DNA from: Odontocerum albicorne
Lineage: Eukaryota; Arthropoda; Insecta; Trichoptera; Odontoceridae
Assembly: GCA_949825065.1 (NCBI GenBank)
Contig: OX463859.1
Location: 25,375,847 to 25,439,846 of the forward strand
Direction: 5' to 3'
Length of the DNA: 64,000 nucleotides
Positions 54,865 through 64,000 of this stretch are shown piece after piece (within the stretch, counting starts at the first letter, position 1; every line of letters begins with the position of its first letter). The translations under genes and the position numbers were made by a program. A model generated the notes under the pieces. It was not told the DNA's origin. It worked only from the letters and a program-made list of their open reading frames with translations, and made no database searches.

Positions 54865-55170
54865 ACATCATCTTATGTGGCCTAGTTAGTAAGATGTTTG
54901 TCTCTCAGCTCGGAGGTTCCTGGTTCAAACCCCGCTGGAATCAAGATTAAAAAAAAAATAACAGTTAAGTTTTCACTTAAGGCCTCTTTAACATCTTTTT
55001 ATTTTTTTCAACCTGGCAAGTTTATTGCCATGTGGCAATCTCTTCCAACCAACCAGAAAGCTGTTTTATAGGCCCTAAGTGTTGATATTTCTGGTTGATT
55101 GGAAGAGATTGCCACATAGAAATAAGCCCGCCAGGTTGTATTATGTGCAACAAAAGTGTAATACAATACA
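54865..55170 (+). mobile_element. SINE family 1 with an extra inverted tail
   Basis: A complete head (GGCCTAGTTAGTAAGATGTT, GGTTCAAACCCCGCTGGAAT) and body (GTTTTCACTTAAGGCCTCTT). At 55010-55062 there is a reversed tail (TATTGCCATGTGGCAATCTC) and at 55091-55140 the normal tail (GGAAGAGATTGCCACATAGA, AATAAGCCCGCCAGGTTGTA). The two tails form a stem of about 45 bp. Confidence 0.88.
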
Positions 55171-55454
55171 TCCAAAGATCGTTGAATTTCTATCGGATTT
55201 TCCCTTCTTGTGAAAAAAAACTAGATAAAAGCGGTATTATAACATGTTATTACCTTACTTGACGAATGACAGTGAAACTTGGACTTGATAGGATAAAAGT
55301 GCAATCAATGTGATGGAGGTGCGTGCACTAAGAAATAATTGTAGTGTGTCAATGTATAAAAGTAAAATGCAATGAATTCAGCAGAAATTAATACATGGAA
55401 AAAAGCTTTAAAAGAAACAAGTTTAGTCTTATATATTTATTTGTTTAAACACTT

Positions 55455-55525
55455 AATAATTGTACAATCGACGGATTTATTGCAAAAATGCAACCTGTTC
55501 CAATCAACCTACATAAATTGTCAAA
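55455..55525 (-). mobile_element. SINE/LINE tail fragment
   Basis: TTGTACAATCGACGGATTTA, TTGCAAAAATGCAACCTGTT, CCAATCAACC: reversed family tail, similar to 19296-19345. Confidence 0.55.
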
Positions 55526-55924
55526 CAATTTTGTTTTCAGTGTTTAGCGAAATATTTATGAGTTTCATACAATGGAAATAAAATGATAAAATTAATAATT
55601 GTAGGAAAAAAAAGAGACGAATCATATAACGATGTCATCGAAGAGAACTTGATCCGCTGCACACCTCATGTTGTTACGGGTATCAGAATTCTGAACGGAA
55701 GTAACGGATGCACTTTTGTTTTGTTTGTTACTCAATAATTAATTCATGGAAAAGGAAGGTCGCAAAGGCGTCATTTGCTTAATCGGTTCTCATAGTTTTA
55801 GTCACTATGATTAATTTAACGTTGCAATAACGCGCGTTTAGCATCCGTTTGTTTTACGAAAACAATGGTTTATACATAACTATTAATATTAATTCGAGTT
55901 AAGTACCAATTATACAGTGTTTGA

Positions 55925-56830
55925 CAACGTTCAAGCACCATTTTTATTAAAATGAGCATTCAAAGATTGAAAGAGATTGATTCAATGCTTAAATCTCGTC
56001 CCAAAGTTCGCTGACAGAGCAAAATATAGAGCCAGTCAATGAGTCTTTGCACGCAAATACAACGCTATCAACCCGCAGTCGTTTGTCAGCATTAGCAATG
56101 TCACGTACGACTTCAAAGCAAATCATTAGACTTAAAACTCCACCTTGTAAATTTCAATTTGTTCTGGATTTAAATGAAGCAGACTTTATTACAAATAAAG
56201 TAGGCTTTATTACATTTTGATTTTGAAAAGTTTGAAAAGTTCTCCTGAATCAACAACGTATTCATTTTAGGTGAAATACATTTCCATATAAATGGCTTTG
56301 ACAATAAGTAAATTCGCTGTTATTGGAGGAATGAAAACTCAAAACTTAAACACCATAGATCATTTAATTGCGCATGATTAACGATTTGAGCAGCCATGTA
56401 CGCATAAGATTTTTTTTCTTTGAGGACGTTCAAGGCCAAATAATTACGTCATAAGTCAATTTGGAGCGTTACATTCTAATTGCAAGATTTTTTGGTACAT
56501 TTTAAGGACGGGGCTATAATATGATGGGGTCGCTTGTCATACGTCCAATATTAGTTTGGAAATAGTTCAAGATATGTTCCCCGGATACCTAATTTTGCGA
56601 AGGGATTATAATATGTGACCACCACTAAATCCTGATTTGTCCCCACTTGATTTTTTTTGTAAGTACACCTAAAAAGTCAAGTTGACGCCAACAATCCAAC
56701 TGCACTACTATAGAAATAAACTACTCGTCAAGAGATTGAAGCATTATCTCGCGATCATGTAGGTGCGTGCTTCAAACACCAGATTAGACGAATGTCCGAT
56801 TATCTCGACACTATTATTTTAAAAGAATCC
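55925..56830 (+). pseudogene. DDE transposase, nearly full length but heavily decayed
   Basis: Blocks in order across frames: NTTLSTRSRLSALAMSRTTS (helix-turn-helix), PPCKFQFVLDLNEAD, EIHFHINGFDNK, CYWRNENS, FFEDVQGQIITS, then PPLNPDLSPLDFFCKYT holding the third catalytic Asp, and EIEALSRDHVGACFKHQIRR, MSDYLDTIIL at the end. This is the same family as 12022, 23250 and 32570, and the only copy here showing the N-terminal half. The second Asp region is not clearly readable. Dozens of stops and indels; long inactive. Confidence 0.8.
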
Positions 56831-56934
56831 ACAGTTTTCTAGCATGTTTGCAGTAACTAAAGTTGATAGCAATAAATCATTGTTTCATGATTTATATTTT
56901 CAAAAGCGAACTTTATTTTTGGCCACCATTTTAT

Positions 56935-57545
56935 TTTATTTATTTATTTATTTATTATTACACATGACAAGAAATATACACAATTTGAGAAAAACAACAG
57001 ATAATTTGATTTGGACATACAATTTTAATGGATCTGGGTTTGTTGCCTTTCATTTGTCGTATCCCCAGTAAACTAGGCTTTTGCCTGTATCTCACTGAGG
57101 ATATTTAGCATGAGAAAAATAAATCGATACTTCTTTCCGATTTTTGATTACACAAAAACAAAACTCCGTTGCATGCTCTCATCAACCCCACAGTGACACT
57201 CAACTACAACTGGAAACATCTTGCGAAATTCAGCTCCTCACACATCATCACTCCAGAAAGACCAAAAATATTCATCCCACACTATACCGCACGCAATCAT
57301 AAGAATTAAAATTAAAATCAAAACAAAATTAAAACAAAAAAAAAATACACAGAAACACAAATACAAAAACAACCAAAATTAAAACAACAAGAAGAAACCC
57401 ACACTCACGAGCTTACATAAATCCCTTCCATTCGTCATTCATCCTGAAATTATACCATTAGTATAATGCTTTTACCTTGATAATCATAATCGATTATTAT
57501 AACCATTTTGAGTCTAAAATAAATCTTATTGAATTTGAACAATAT
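56935..57545. mobile_element. Probable retroposon 3' sequences
   Basis: 56935-56965 is a TTTA microsatellite followed by TTACACATGACAAGAAATAT, which looks like the reversed 3' end of a LINE. 57180-57545 is C/A-rich and ends TAAATCTTATTGAATTTGAA, like the 3' end of another LINE in the plus orientation. No coding part recognised. Confidence 0.4.
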
Positions 57546-58249
57546 TTTATTATTATATAAATAACCCAACATAACAAAGTTAACGACAAATTACGCAAAC
57601 CTTGATATTTGAACCTGACTTACTTTATATAATGTCCAGTTAAATGTAAAGATACGCAACTATGAGATTATTGACTCTAACATACGAGTACATTCAAAAT
57701 TAAAAAAAAATGATGATATACTCGTATAATGTGAAAAAGGTTTATGTAAAGGAGATAATATACACATACAAGTATATGGTATATGTGTACCGCATGATCT
57801 CTGTAATTGTAACATCCCGTGAAGGCTTTAACTGACACAAGGGATAAGGGAAAACGTACTAAAGTAAATAAGTTGGATACAAAATGCTGAATCTTGGGTT
57901 TTCGTGAGGGATGAATTGTACCTTATTTAAAATTTAATAGATATACGAGTATATGTAACTTAAGTTAAAGTTGAGTTGAATTTTCAAGCCCTTCAAGAAT
58001 GAGGGAATGGTTTCGTTGTATAAAAGGATCTAAATAAAAGGTTGCCGTCTGGGAAAGTTTTCTACAAGTTAATTGCTAGATATTGACATGTTGAAGTATT
58101 GCCAACACGTGTCTACCCTAGTCGTTGCAAATTCAAAGGGTTGATTTAGGAGGCTGGAGGCAATATTGTCTTCCGGTCATGCTCTGAAACATGTCTTCAT
58201 CAAATATTTGAATTAACTAAGGAGGAGAGTATAAATAAATTAATATAAA
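57546..58249. other. No gene recognised
   Basis: AT-rich. Three TACTCGTA/TACGAGTA octamers within 270 bp (57683, 57719, 57944). Nothing else assignable. Confidence 0.45.
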
Positions 58250-58330
58250 GGGATTAAAAAAATATTATTTATAGTTAAGGCTTGAACACTGCGGAGGTTT
58301 AAAGACATTGAAATTTGTTTAGTAAAATCC
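58250..58330 (-). mobile_element. Element F, distal end
   Basis: TATTATTTATAGTTAAGGCT, GGAGGTTTAAAGACATTGAA, reverse of the block at 12917-12985. Confidence 0.72.
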
Positions 58331-58754
58331 TAATATTCCACTCGGGTTAATCAATGAATTTGCAAAATAAATACACTTTTCAAGAGTCGAGTAAAAGAAG
58401 TTCTAAATTGCTCCAAGTGTTTGTGTAAAGTAGCCTATAGCGATAGGTTATCCTTTATAATCAAGCATGATTTTCAGCCATTCTGTGGATGAAAGACGTG
58501 TTTTATTGGTTAATGGTATGCAAATTGTTGCACTTCAGCAAGCACAAAGTCTTAAGTAATCCCATCAAAAAGTTTTGATGATAAAGAAATTAAATTTTTA
58601 AAACTGTTGAAGCTGCGTTTAGTTAGGTAGTTCTTATACAAAGCTATTTTTGTGTTGCTTTGCAGCACTCTAAGAATTTATTATAAGGTTTAAAGCCACG
58701 GAAAAACTAAAAAATATGTAATATACAAAAGTTTAAGAATTAAACCAGTCTGGG
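58331..58754. other. No gene recognised
   Basis: Unassigned AT-rich sequence. Confidence 0.45.
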
Positions 58755-58825
58755 AAGTGAATCCGACGAGAATCAAACCTGGGGTGCCTGCTTATTGATT
58801 GTTAATGCTAACCTATATATCACGG
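58755..58825 (-). mobile_element. tRNA-like SINE head
   Basis: Reverse B-box (CGAGAATCAAACCTGGGGTG) and, about 30 bp on, ATTGTTAATGCTAACCTATA. No acceptor-stem pairing, so taken as a SINE remnant. Confidence 0.5.
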
Positions 58826-59550
58826 ACAACAACTAATATTGACTAATATCATACATTCAGATGAAAAGAGTATTGAAAAAGTCTAATAGTAGTTAAAAGT
58901 TATTTGTATGATACACTTCAATACATTTAAACTAGTAAAACGAACATAATGAAGAACGTGGCTAGGAGACAACATAGTCTTCGGCCCCATTATTAGTACC
59001 ACATTATCTTCGGCCCCAATTGGACTTAGAATCATATAAGTAGACACGTAACTCGTGGTTCGTCATCGCACGTGTAGTGATGGATAGCTTGTTCGGAGTT
59101 TCGGTCCGATGGTAGGACACCTTACTCCTTCATCGGATAAGTTCTGACTGTTAAGATATTTATTGGAAATTTTTGGATCTTTTTGGGAATCGGGAAAGGA
59201 TAGGTTTGTGGTAATTGTTTTGATTTTATGAATGATTATGAGAAATTATAAACGATTAAATACATATATAAATATGATGATATAAACATAATATTAAATA
59301 CAAATATACATAAATTTGTGTCGTCACACACTGTTTTATATTGAATGGGTGAAAAAAAAAAATGAATTGTGAATAAATTATAAGAATGAATATAGTATAT
59401 GTAGATAAGTAAATGAGTGGAGAAATGTGTGTGACTTTTATAAATATATTAAGGTGTAGAAAATGTTTATTGAAGGTGAGAAATGCGGTTGCCTATGGGG
59501 GTAAACTGTCTGCCGGAGGAATTATCGATGATGGGGTGTTCAGAGTGACA
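58826..59550. other. Unassigned; short repeated motif
   Basis: CTTCGGCCCCATTATTAGTA and CTTCGGCCCCAATTGGACT near 58980-59025 form a ~35-bp imperfect duplication. 59060-59150 is GC-richer (CATCGCACGTGTAGTGATGG). No gene recognised. Confidence 0.4.
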
Positions 59551-59553
59551 ATC

Positions 59554-59604
59554 GGGGGGTCATTTGGGGGGATGATTAGAGTTAAAGAGGGGGGGGTCGG
59601 GGGG
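59554..59604 (+). other. G-run cluster, possible G-quadruplex
   Basis: G runs of 6, 6, 8 and 6 at 59554-59559, 59566-59571, 59589-59596 and 59599-59604 within 51 bp, exceptional for this AT-rich window. On the minus strand the same DNA lies in an 89-codon open frame rich in Pro (PPTPPSLTLIIPPNDPP) of unknown origin. Confidence 0.8.
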
Positions 59605-60235
59605 ATGTTTCGCAATATTGATTTCGGACGAGTGTGTCTGTAACTGGTGTTCGCGTTGTAGTTATCTAAGGCTTTTATGACTGGGTTGGGATGACGGGAT
59701 ATAGAGCTGTAGAACCTGTTGACAGTATTACGCTTTACGTGAAGAAGCAGTAACATTTGCACACTCTTTTACCCGAACTTTGTTTTAATCTAGGAGACAA
59801 TTCTTTAGGAAATGAACTCAGGAGGTTTTGGTCCATATTAAGCTTGTTAACTGGTAGGTTACGCTGCCGTTACTCAAAATTTGTAAAATACCAGTTATTT
59901 CTTGAATCATTTTTCTACCGGGCTGAGAATATTTCAAAGCTTGGCGCATTGCATTGTAAAAATTTAACAAATCGTCTCATTTTTCTCATGAAAAATCTGA
60001 ATTTCAGGCGTCAACATAATGGGGATGCTTTGTTATGAATCTCTACAGAAAAAAAAACATCGTTATAAAATGCGAGAGGTAAAATTATTCATAAATGTGA
60101 GAAAAAACGATAGTGAAAATATTTCAGTGTGTTTTTCTAAATATTTAAGAGAATATTATGATTAATAGATTATATCAAAAAATGAATATACTCATATATC
60201 TAAAAAAATCTACTTTCTTGGTAGTAAAATAACCT
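59605..60235. other. Unassigned, some open frames
   Basis: Overlapping open frames of about 90 codons on each strand (59493-59762 minus, 59757-60038 plus) show no recognisable domain. The minus frame begins in less AT-rich DNA and could be an old retroelement ORF. Confidence 0.35.
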
Positions 60236-60305
60236 CTGTTGCCTAGTTGGTAAAACACCCTTCTTCCGACTTAAAAGCTGCGGTTTTGATTCCGCTATGA
60301 TACCT
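60236..60305 (+). mobile_element. SINE family 1 head
   Basis: CTCTGTTGCCTAGTTGGTAA (A-box) and GCGGTTTTGATTCCGCTATG (B-box); the body fades into AT-rich sequence. Confidence 0.75.
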
Positions 60306-60876
60306 ATTATTTTAAAAATAATGTAAGGATCTAGTTTTCTACTCAAATTTCGTCATAGAATCTTACGTTAAAAAATTTAAATCAGGCAGTTCATTTGAAA
60401 AACAAAAAAAAAACATTTTAAAGGCTTTAAAGATTTATTTAGAATACATCATCCCAATGTATAGGTAGAATGTTTTGCAATTTATATAGGTAGAATGCTT
60501 TTTTTAAAATAATTTAAAAGAGGGTTGATGTATAACAAAAAAACTGCAACTGAAATAAATAATTGAAACACTTATTCATACTTAATGGAGTTAAAATATT
60601 AATTAAGTGATATATTTGTGTGTTTTATAAATGTACCCATATACGATATATAAACATAAATTACATTATAGTGACAAGTAGAAAAATAACTTAATCTCAG
60701 CCAAATACGACATTTTCTATAAAACTGCTATTCGAACTCAATTCCAAGGAAGTGGGGCACATAGAGGCCAGGGGCAGAGTCTTCTAATAAAAATAAAATA
60801 CTTGACATTGTTTCCTTTCACTATAATTTTTGTTTATTCAAAATTAAGTTTATACAAATATTATAAGTTTATGCAT
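60306..60876. other. No gene recognised
   Basis: AT-rich; unassigned. Confidence 0.45.
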
Positions 60877-61045
60877 TGGATTGTGTAGTCAAGATTAAAA
60901 TTTCTGTGAGTTTAGCTTCGATAACTGTTTCATTTGAAAGTGCATACAGAGATCTAAGTTCAAATGCAGGATTAAATGTTCCGAATTACTTTTCAGTGTA
61001 TGTGACCCCTATGGCCTAATTGGTAAGACACTGGTTTTTTCAGCA
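60877..61045 (+). repeat. ~160-bp duplication, copy 1, ending in a SINE head
   Basis: TGGATTGTGTAGTCAAGATT, TCTGTGAGTTTAGCTTCGAT, GCAGGATTAAATGTTCCGAA, then GACCCCTATGGCCTAATTGG. The same order recurs at 62294-62450 with about 90% identity. The SINE stops after its A-box in both. Confidence 0.9.
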
Positions 61046-61599
61046 TGTAGTACGTTTTTATTTTAAACTATTATTTAAATTTAATCCTTACATCTCTTAT
61101 CATTCTATTTTACATAAGATCATATATTGACCATATATTTTACATAAGACCATATACCAATAATACGAGTATAAATATATCATTCCCCATAAGACCATGG
61201 ACAGTGTAAGTAACATGTAACTAAGTTGAATTCGAATAACTAAGTTGAAATACGAATAGAGAAATGTTCAAAACTATGAAAGAAGAAATTATGTTTTATT
61301 TCTATTGCGTAAAGTAAAATCAGAACTATTTAAACAAATTCAAGGTACCATTTTTGAAACAACATCCTTAAGAAAGATCTCGGTCTTTAAATTTATGAAA
61401 CAAATTTTAGCTAAATTTAGGGGTTGATTTACGATGCCTGCTTTGCTAAAAGTTAACAAGAAACTTTCAAAATCGGTAAAGCTTAAAATCAATGTTTTAC
61501 AATAAAACTTTTTTTTATTTTAATAATGGAATATATATAAGCACTCTCCATCCTAAAGCCAAATTATAGAAATACTCATATGTACGAGTACATTTATAC
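61046..61599. other. No gene recognised
   Basis: AT-rich. TACGAGTA at 61164 and 61583. Contains a near-direct repeat of CATATATTTTACATAAGA around 61115-61150. Confidence 0.45.
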
Positions 61600-61900
61600 A
61601 TCATGTCGTGTAGCTCATAACTGATAATCGTGACTTTCATGATAGCCTCTGACGACTCCTCTCCATCCATCCCTGCACTCCGCGGCTCGAAGGGCAGTTG
61701 TTAAGGGTAGTCCAGTTGCGTCTCTCACTTAGTAAGTCCAACATTGGGATTTTTTCCTTCTGCGTCGTCCTTCCATGCGTCCAGTAACCACGTACCTCTC
61801 CAAACTGTATCCTTGGCCACGAGCAATGTGCCCAAAGAGTCGGAAGACTCGTCGAAGGTATATTGTCGACAATATGCCTTCGAAGAGTCAAAAAAAAAGA
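61600..61900 (-). pseudogene. LINE family B ORF2 C-terminus
   Basis: The minus strand reads LRRVFRLFGHIARGQGYSLE, RYVVTGRMEGRRRRKKSQCW and then a stop. The next frame continues LSERRNWTTLNNCPSSRGVQ. The FGHIAR...SLE...G..EGRRRR..S..W block is the end of a LINE ORF2. It is the best-preserved of the three copies in the window and still has at least one shift. Confidence 0.82.
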
Positions 61901-62293
61901 AAGAAACCGACAAACTTAAAATATTCGATACAGGTAAAAGGTATGTTACGAAAGGGGTAATATGCTTTACTAAATTATGTCTTATATGAAAATTTTGTAG
62001 TCATTCAATTTAATGCTACACATTTGTTGTAGATTAAAGTTTATACTGGGCTGTCAAAGTAAAATAAAAATAAATGATTTATTATCTAAATGCCTGAGGG
62101 AATATTATCCACCGTCCGTCAGAAAGTTGGAAATTTATTTATTCAAAGTTATTCATGTATTCTTTATAAAATTCGCTTGATCACCATATAAATGGAGTGT
62201 ATTTCTAAGAAACAAGGCGAGAAGTTCCGAGAATTGCAACGATGATAACGTATGCAAATGCTTTGATTGCTACGTCAAAAGGTTGCATTTGCA
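61901..62293. other. No gene recognised
   Basis: Unassigned AT-rich sequence. Confidence 0.45.
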
Positions 62294-62450
62294 TCTGATT
62301 GTGTAGTCAAGATTAAAATTTCTGTGAGTTTAGCTTCAATAACCGTTTCATTTGTAAATGCATACAGAGATATAAGTTCAAATGCAGGATTAAATGTACC
62401 GAATTAATTTTTATTGCAGACGACCCCTATGCCCTAGTTGGTAAGACGAC
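62294..62450 (+). repeat. ~160-bp duplication, copy 2, ending in a SINE head
   Basis: Matches 60877-61045 (TGATTGTGTAGTCAAGATTA, GCAGGATTAAATGTACCGAA, GACCCCTATGCCCTAGTTGG). The SINE head is cut off at 62450, where a LINE reverse transcriptase fragment begins. Confidence 0.9.
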
Positions 62451-62744
62451 CGGTTAATGGATATAGAAAAAATACCCTTTTTTTATTTATTAACCCAATA
62501 ACATCGTCTCTTAAATGTTCTTATCATCTGTATGCGGATGACCTGCAGATATATATTAATTTTGATCCAGATTTCTTTCACGCGGCTCTGAACAATTTAA
62601 ATGCGGACCTTCAATCGATCTCGGAGTGGACTGGGGAGTATGGTTTATTCATAAATCCTAAGAAGTCTCAAGCGATCTTCATTGGCAACCCTCAGCTTCT
62701 CGGTTAATTCAACACTGACTTACCTCCTCCAATATTACTTGATG

Positions 62745-62779
62745 GCTCTATGACGCAGCTCTATGCTGCGTCATAGAGC
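62745..62779. repeat. Perfect 14-bp hairpin
   Basis: GCTCTATGACGCAG (62745-62758), a 7-nt loop, and the exact complement at 62766-62779. Sits within the LINE frame as foreign sequence. Confidence 0.92.
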
Positions 62780-63000
62780 ATTACATACCATTACATAAAA
62801 CTGTGAGCATCATACCATTACATAAAACTGTTAAAAAACCTAGGAGTGCTAATAGATAACAGTCTCTCATAGCGAGATTAAATAAATTAGGTAAGCCGAA
62901 TGATCTTCTTCAGCCTTCATTCCCTTAAAGAGTTGCAAAGATTTCTACTAACTAAAACCAACATTTTACTCGTACAATCTCTGCTCTTTCCGTTTCTGGA

Positions 63001-63044
63001 CTATTCTTCAGTATGTGACCGCACGGTCATGCACCTGAAGAATA
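63001..63044. repeat. Imperfect hairpin, ~20-bp stem
   Basis: CTATTCTTCAG pairs perfectly with CTGAAGAATAG, and inside it GACCG with CGGTC, leaving a very short loop. Marks the end of LINE similarity. Confidence 0.85.
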
Positions 63045-63059
63045 GTATATAGGTTTTCA

Positions 63060-63170
63060 GATGTTGGTATTGAAAAACCTTATTGTAGTGTCGAGAAAGG
63101 AATTTCCGACGTTCTGCCCTCTGTGCATACCCCAGCAGTGAAACGCTGTGTATGTAAATTGGTTAAACAA
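63060..63170 (+). pseudogene. LINE family A 3' scrap
   Basis: GAATTTCCGACGTTCTGCCC, TCTGTGCATACCCCAGCAGT, GAAACGCTGTGTATG: the SVL.AYP.GEM. end. Confidence 0.5.
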
Positions 63171-63554
63171 TTTCTATCGTTCACTCTAGTCATCATATTT
63201 ATTTAATTATCAATTTTCGAGAAAAGTCTCAAATGTTCACCCCATGTAATCCATCTGTCGAGTATAACATTTCATGAACCTATCTGATACTCCTACAGAG
63301 TGTAAGTATCGCTAACTTAATTGAGGCGTTGTAATTAATTTGAAACAAGATCTTGATCAGTGGCGGTGGATCCAGCATACAGAATCAATCAAGAATGCAT
63401 TATCAAGAGGTAGTCTGATAATAGTCTGATAATATACTTGCCGGTAAAATGAGCTAGGTATAACCACAAATTGATCGATTTCCTATCGTTAAAGGTTACC
63501 TTTAAACCGAATTAACCGGAGACTGTGACTCTTGAAAATAAGTTTTTAAGTTTG
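63171..63554. other. No gene recognised
   Basis: Includes a 12-bp tandem word GTCTGATAATA at 63412-63432 and an AT microsatellite at about 63561-63575. Nothing assignable. Confidence 0.4.
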
Positions 63555-63760
63555 CTGTTTATATATATATATATACACCATCACGCCTTTCATCTGTAAT
63601 GGTACACAGAGAGGACAGCGCGCTAGAATTTCCTATGTCGACACGCATCCTTCGCTCCTTCTACACTCATACACATTCTTATACAACCTTTACGATCCCA
63701 TGTAGGTTCTCATGGCTTTCCTATAGGAAGCTTACTCTCACGCAGACCCCATATATATTG
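63555..63760 (-). pseudogene. LINE family A 3' fragment
   Basis: CACCATCACGCCTTTCATCT, GACAGCGCGCTAGAATTTCC, CTTCTACACTCATACACATT, TTATACAACCTTTACGATCC: the usual reversed family end with little decay in word order. Confidence 0.7.
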
Positions 63761-63840
63761 AGGGCTAGCTAAGAGTTCACGTTTCCAGAATAATAAAACA
63801 GAAAAAAACGGATCAAGTATCTACAGTAAAAATAGAAGAA

Positions 63841-63952
63841 TATTAAAAGACGAATATTTTGATCGCATTTTTTCCGCTCCTACTCGTATATCTCAATATT
63901 AAAAGACGAATATTTTGATCGCATTTTTTCCGCTCCTACGTGCATGTCTCAA
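63841..63952 (+). repeat. Tandem duplication, 56-bp unit
   Basis: Two units (63841-63896, 63897-63952) starting TATTAAAAGACGAATATTTT, GATCGCATTTTTTCCGCTCC. They differ only in TACTCGTATATC against TACGTGCATGTC, and one of those changes removes the TACTCGTA octamer. Confidence 0.95.
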
Positions 63953-64000
63953 TATTGCTATCTCAACTCTTCCATACATCACTTATCAAAATTTATAGTG

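Larger units (their letters stand above)
62450..63045 (+). pseudogene. Jockey/CR1-type LINE reverse transcriptase core
   Basis: Open to 62707: LFLFINPITSSLKCSYHLYA, DDLQIYINFDPDFFHAALNN, LNADLQSISEWTGEYGLFIN, PKKSQAIFIGNPQLLG. The YADD catalytic box is intact. After a stop the match continues in pieces: LPPPILLDGSM, then LKNLGVLIDNSLS, LHSLKELQRFLLTKTNILLV and QSLLFPFLDYSSVC. Two short palindromic insertions (62745-62779, 63001-63044) and a local duplication of CATACCATTACATAAAACTG disrupt it. Upstream palm motifs and the endonuclease are missing. Confidence 0.92.

Noticed and set aside
59413..60038. Open frames of 76-93 codons near the G-run cluster as a host gene
   Set aside because: No recognisable domain, no splice or poly(A) context, overlapping frames on both strands. 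Kept only as an unassigned region.
6836..64000. A viral integration or endogenous retrovirus
   Set aside because: No LTR pair, gag, protease, integrase or viral structural gene recognised; every reverse transcriptase is of non-LTR type.

Overview
Nuclear DNA of an arthropod, almost certainly an insect. It is AT-rich (about 70% A+T by eye), intron-bearing and packed with decayed transposons. The only host gene I can recognise is the last coding exon of an insect-type serotonin GPCR (5-HT7-like), + strand, 10023-10763, with a clear splice acceptor before it and poly(A) signals after it. The mariner, hAT, jockey/CR1 and RTE-like elements and tRNA-derived SINEs are typical of insects. A Lepidoptera-like host is possible from the 3' hairpin tail of the SINE family, but I cannot settle the order.

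Layout. 1-6362: a higher-order satellite array of 39-bp units that starts left of the window and ends abruptly; it is punctuated by seven copies of a ~125-bp marker plus a truncated eighth. 6363-9080: LINE and SINE debris. 9081-10022: intron. 10023-10763: receptor exon, then its 3' UTR. 11-64 kb: almost wholly transposon-derived. This part holds four mariner elements: an internally deleted one with long TIRs (17570-18052), a dead 1.3-kb copy (24813-26106), a copy with its catalytic triad intact but a broken frame (46309-47572), and a palindromic mosaic with two 5' ends (52092-53390). It also holds a hAT element with a perfect 8-bp target duplication (44975-45761), four decayed DDE transposase fragments of another family, several LINE families, about a dozen SINE copies or tails, foldback/MITE elements and several minisatellites.

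How it fits together. Apart from the receptor exon nothing looks like a working gene: every transposase or reverse-transcriptase frame carries stops, frameshifts or lost catalytic residues. The informative parts are structural. They include nested insertions with readable target duplications (hAT in a dispersed repeat; an RTE-like LINE in the 3' UTR of an RNase-H-bearing LINE), minisatellites that grew out of LINE sequence, several long inverted repeats that could give hairpin RNA, and a ~10-fold excess of the octamer TACTCGTA/TACGAGTA outside the satellite. If the receptor's upstream exons lie to the left, the satellite array is intronic.
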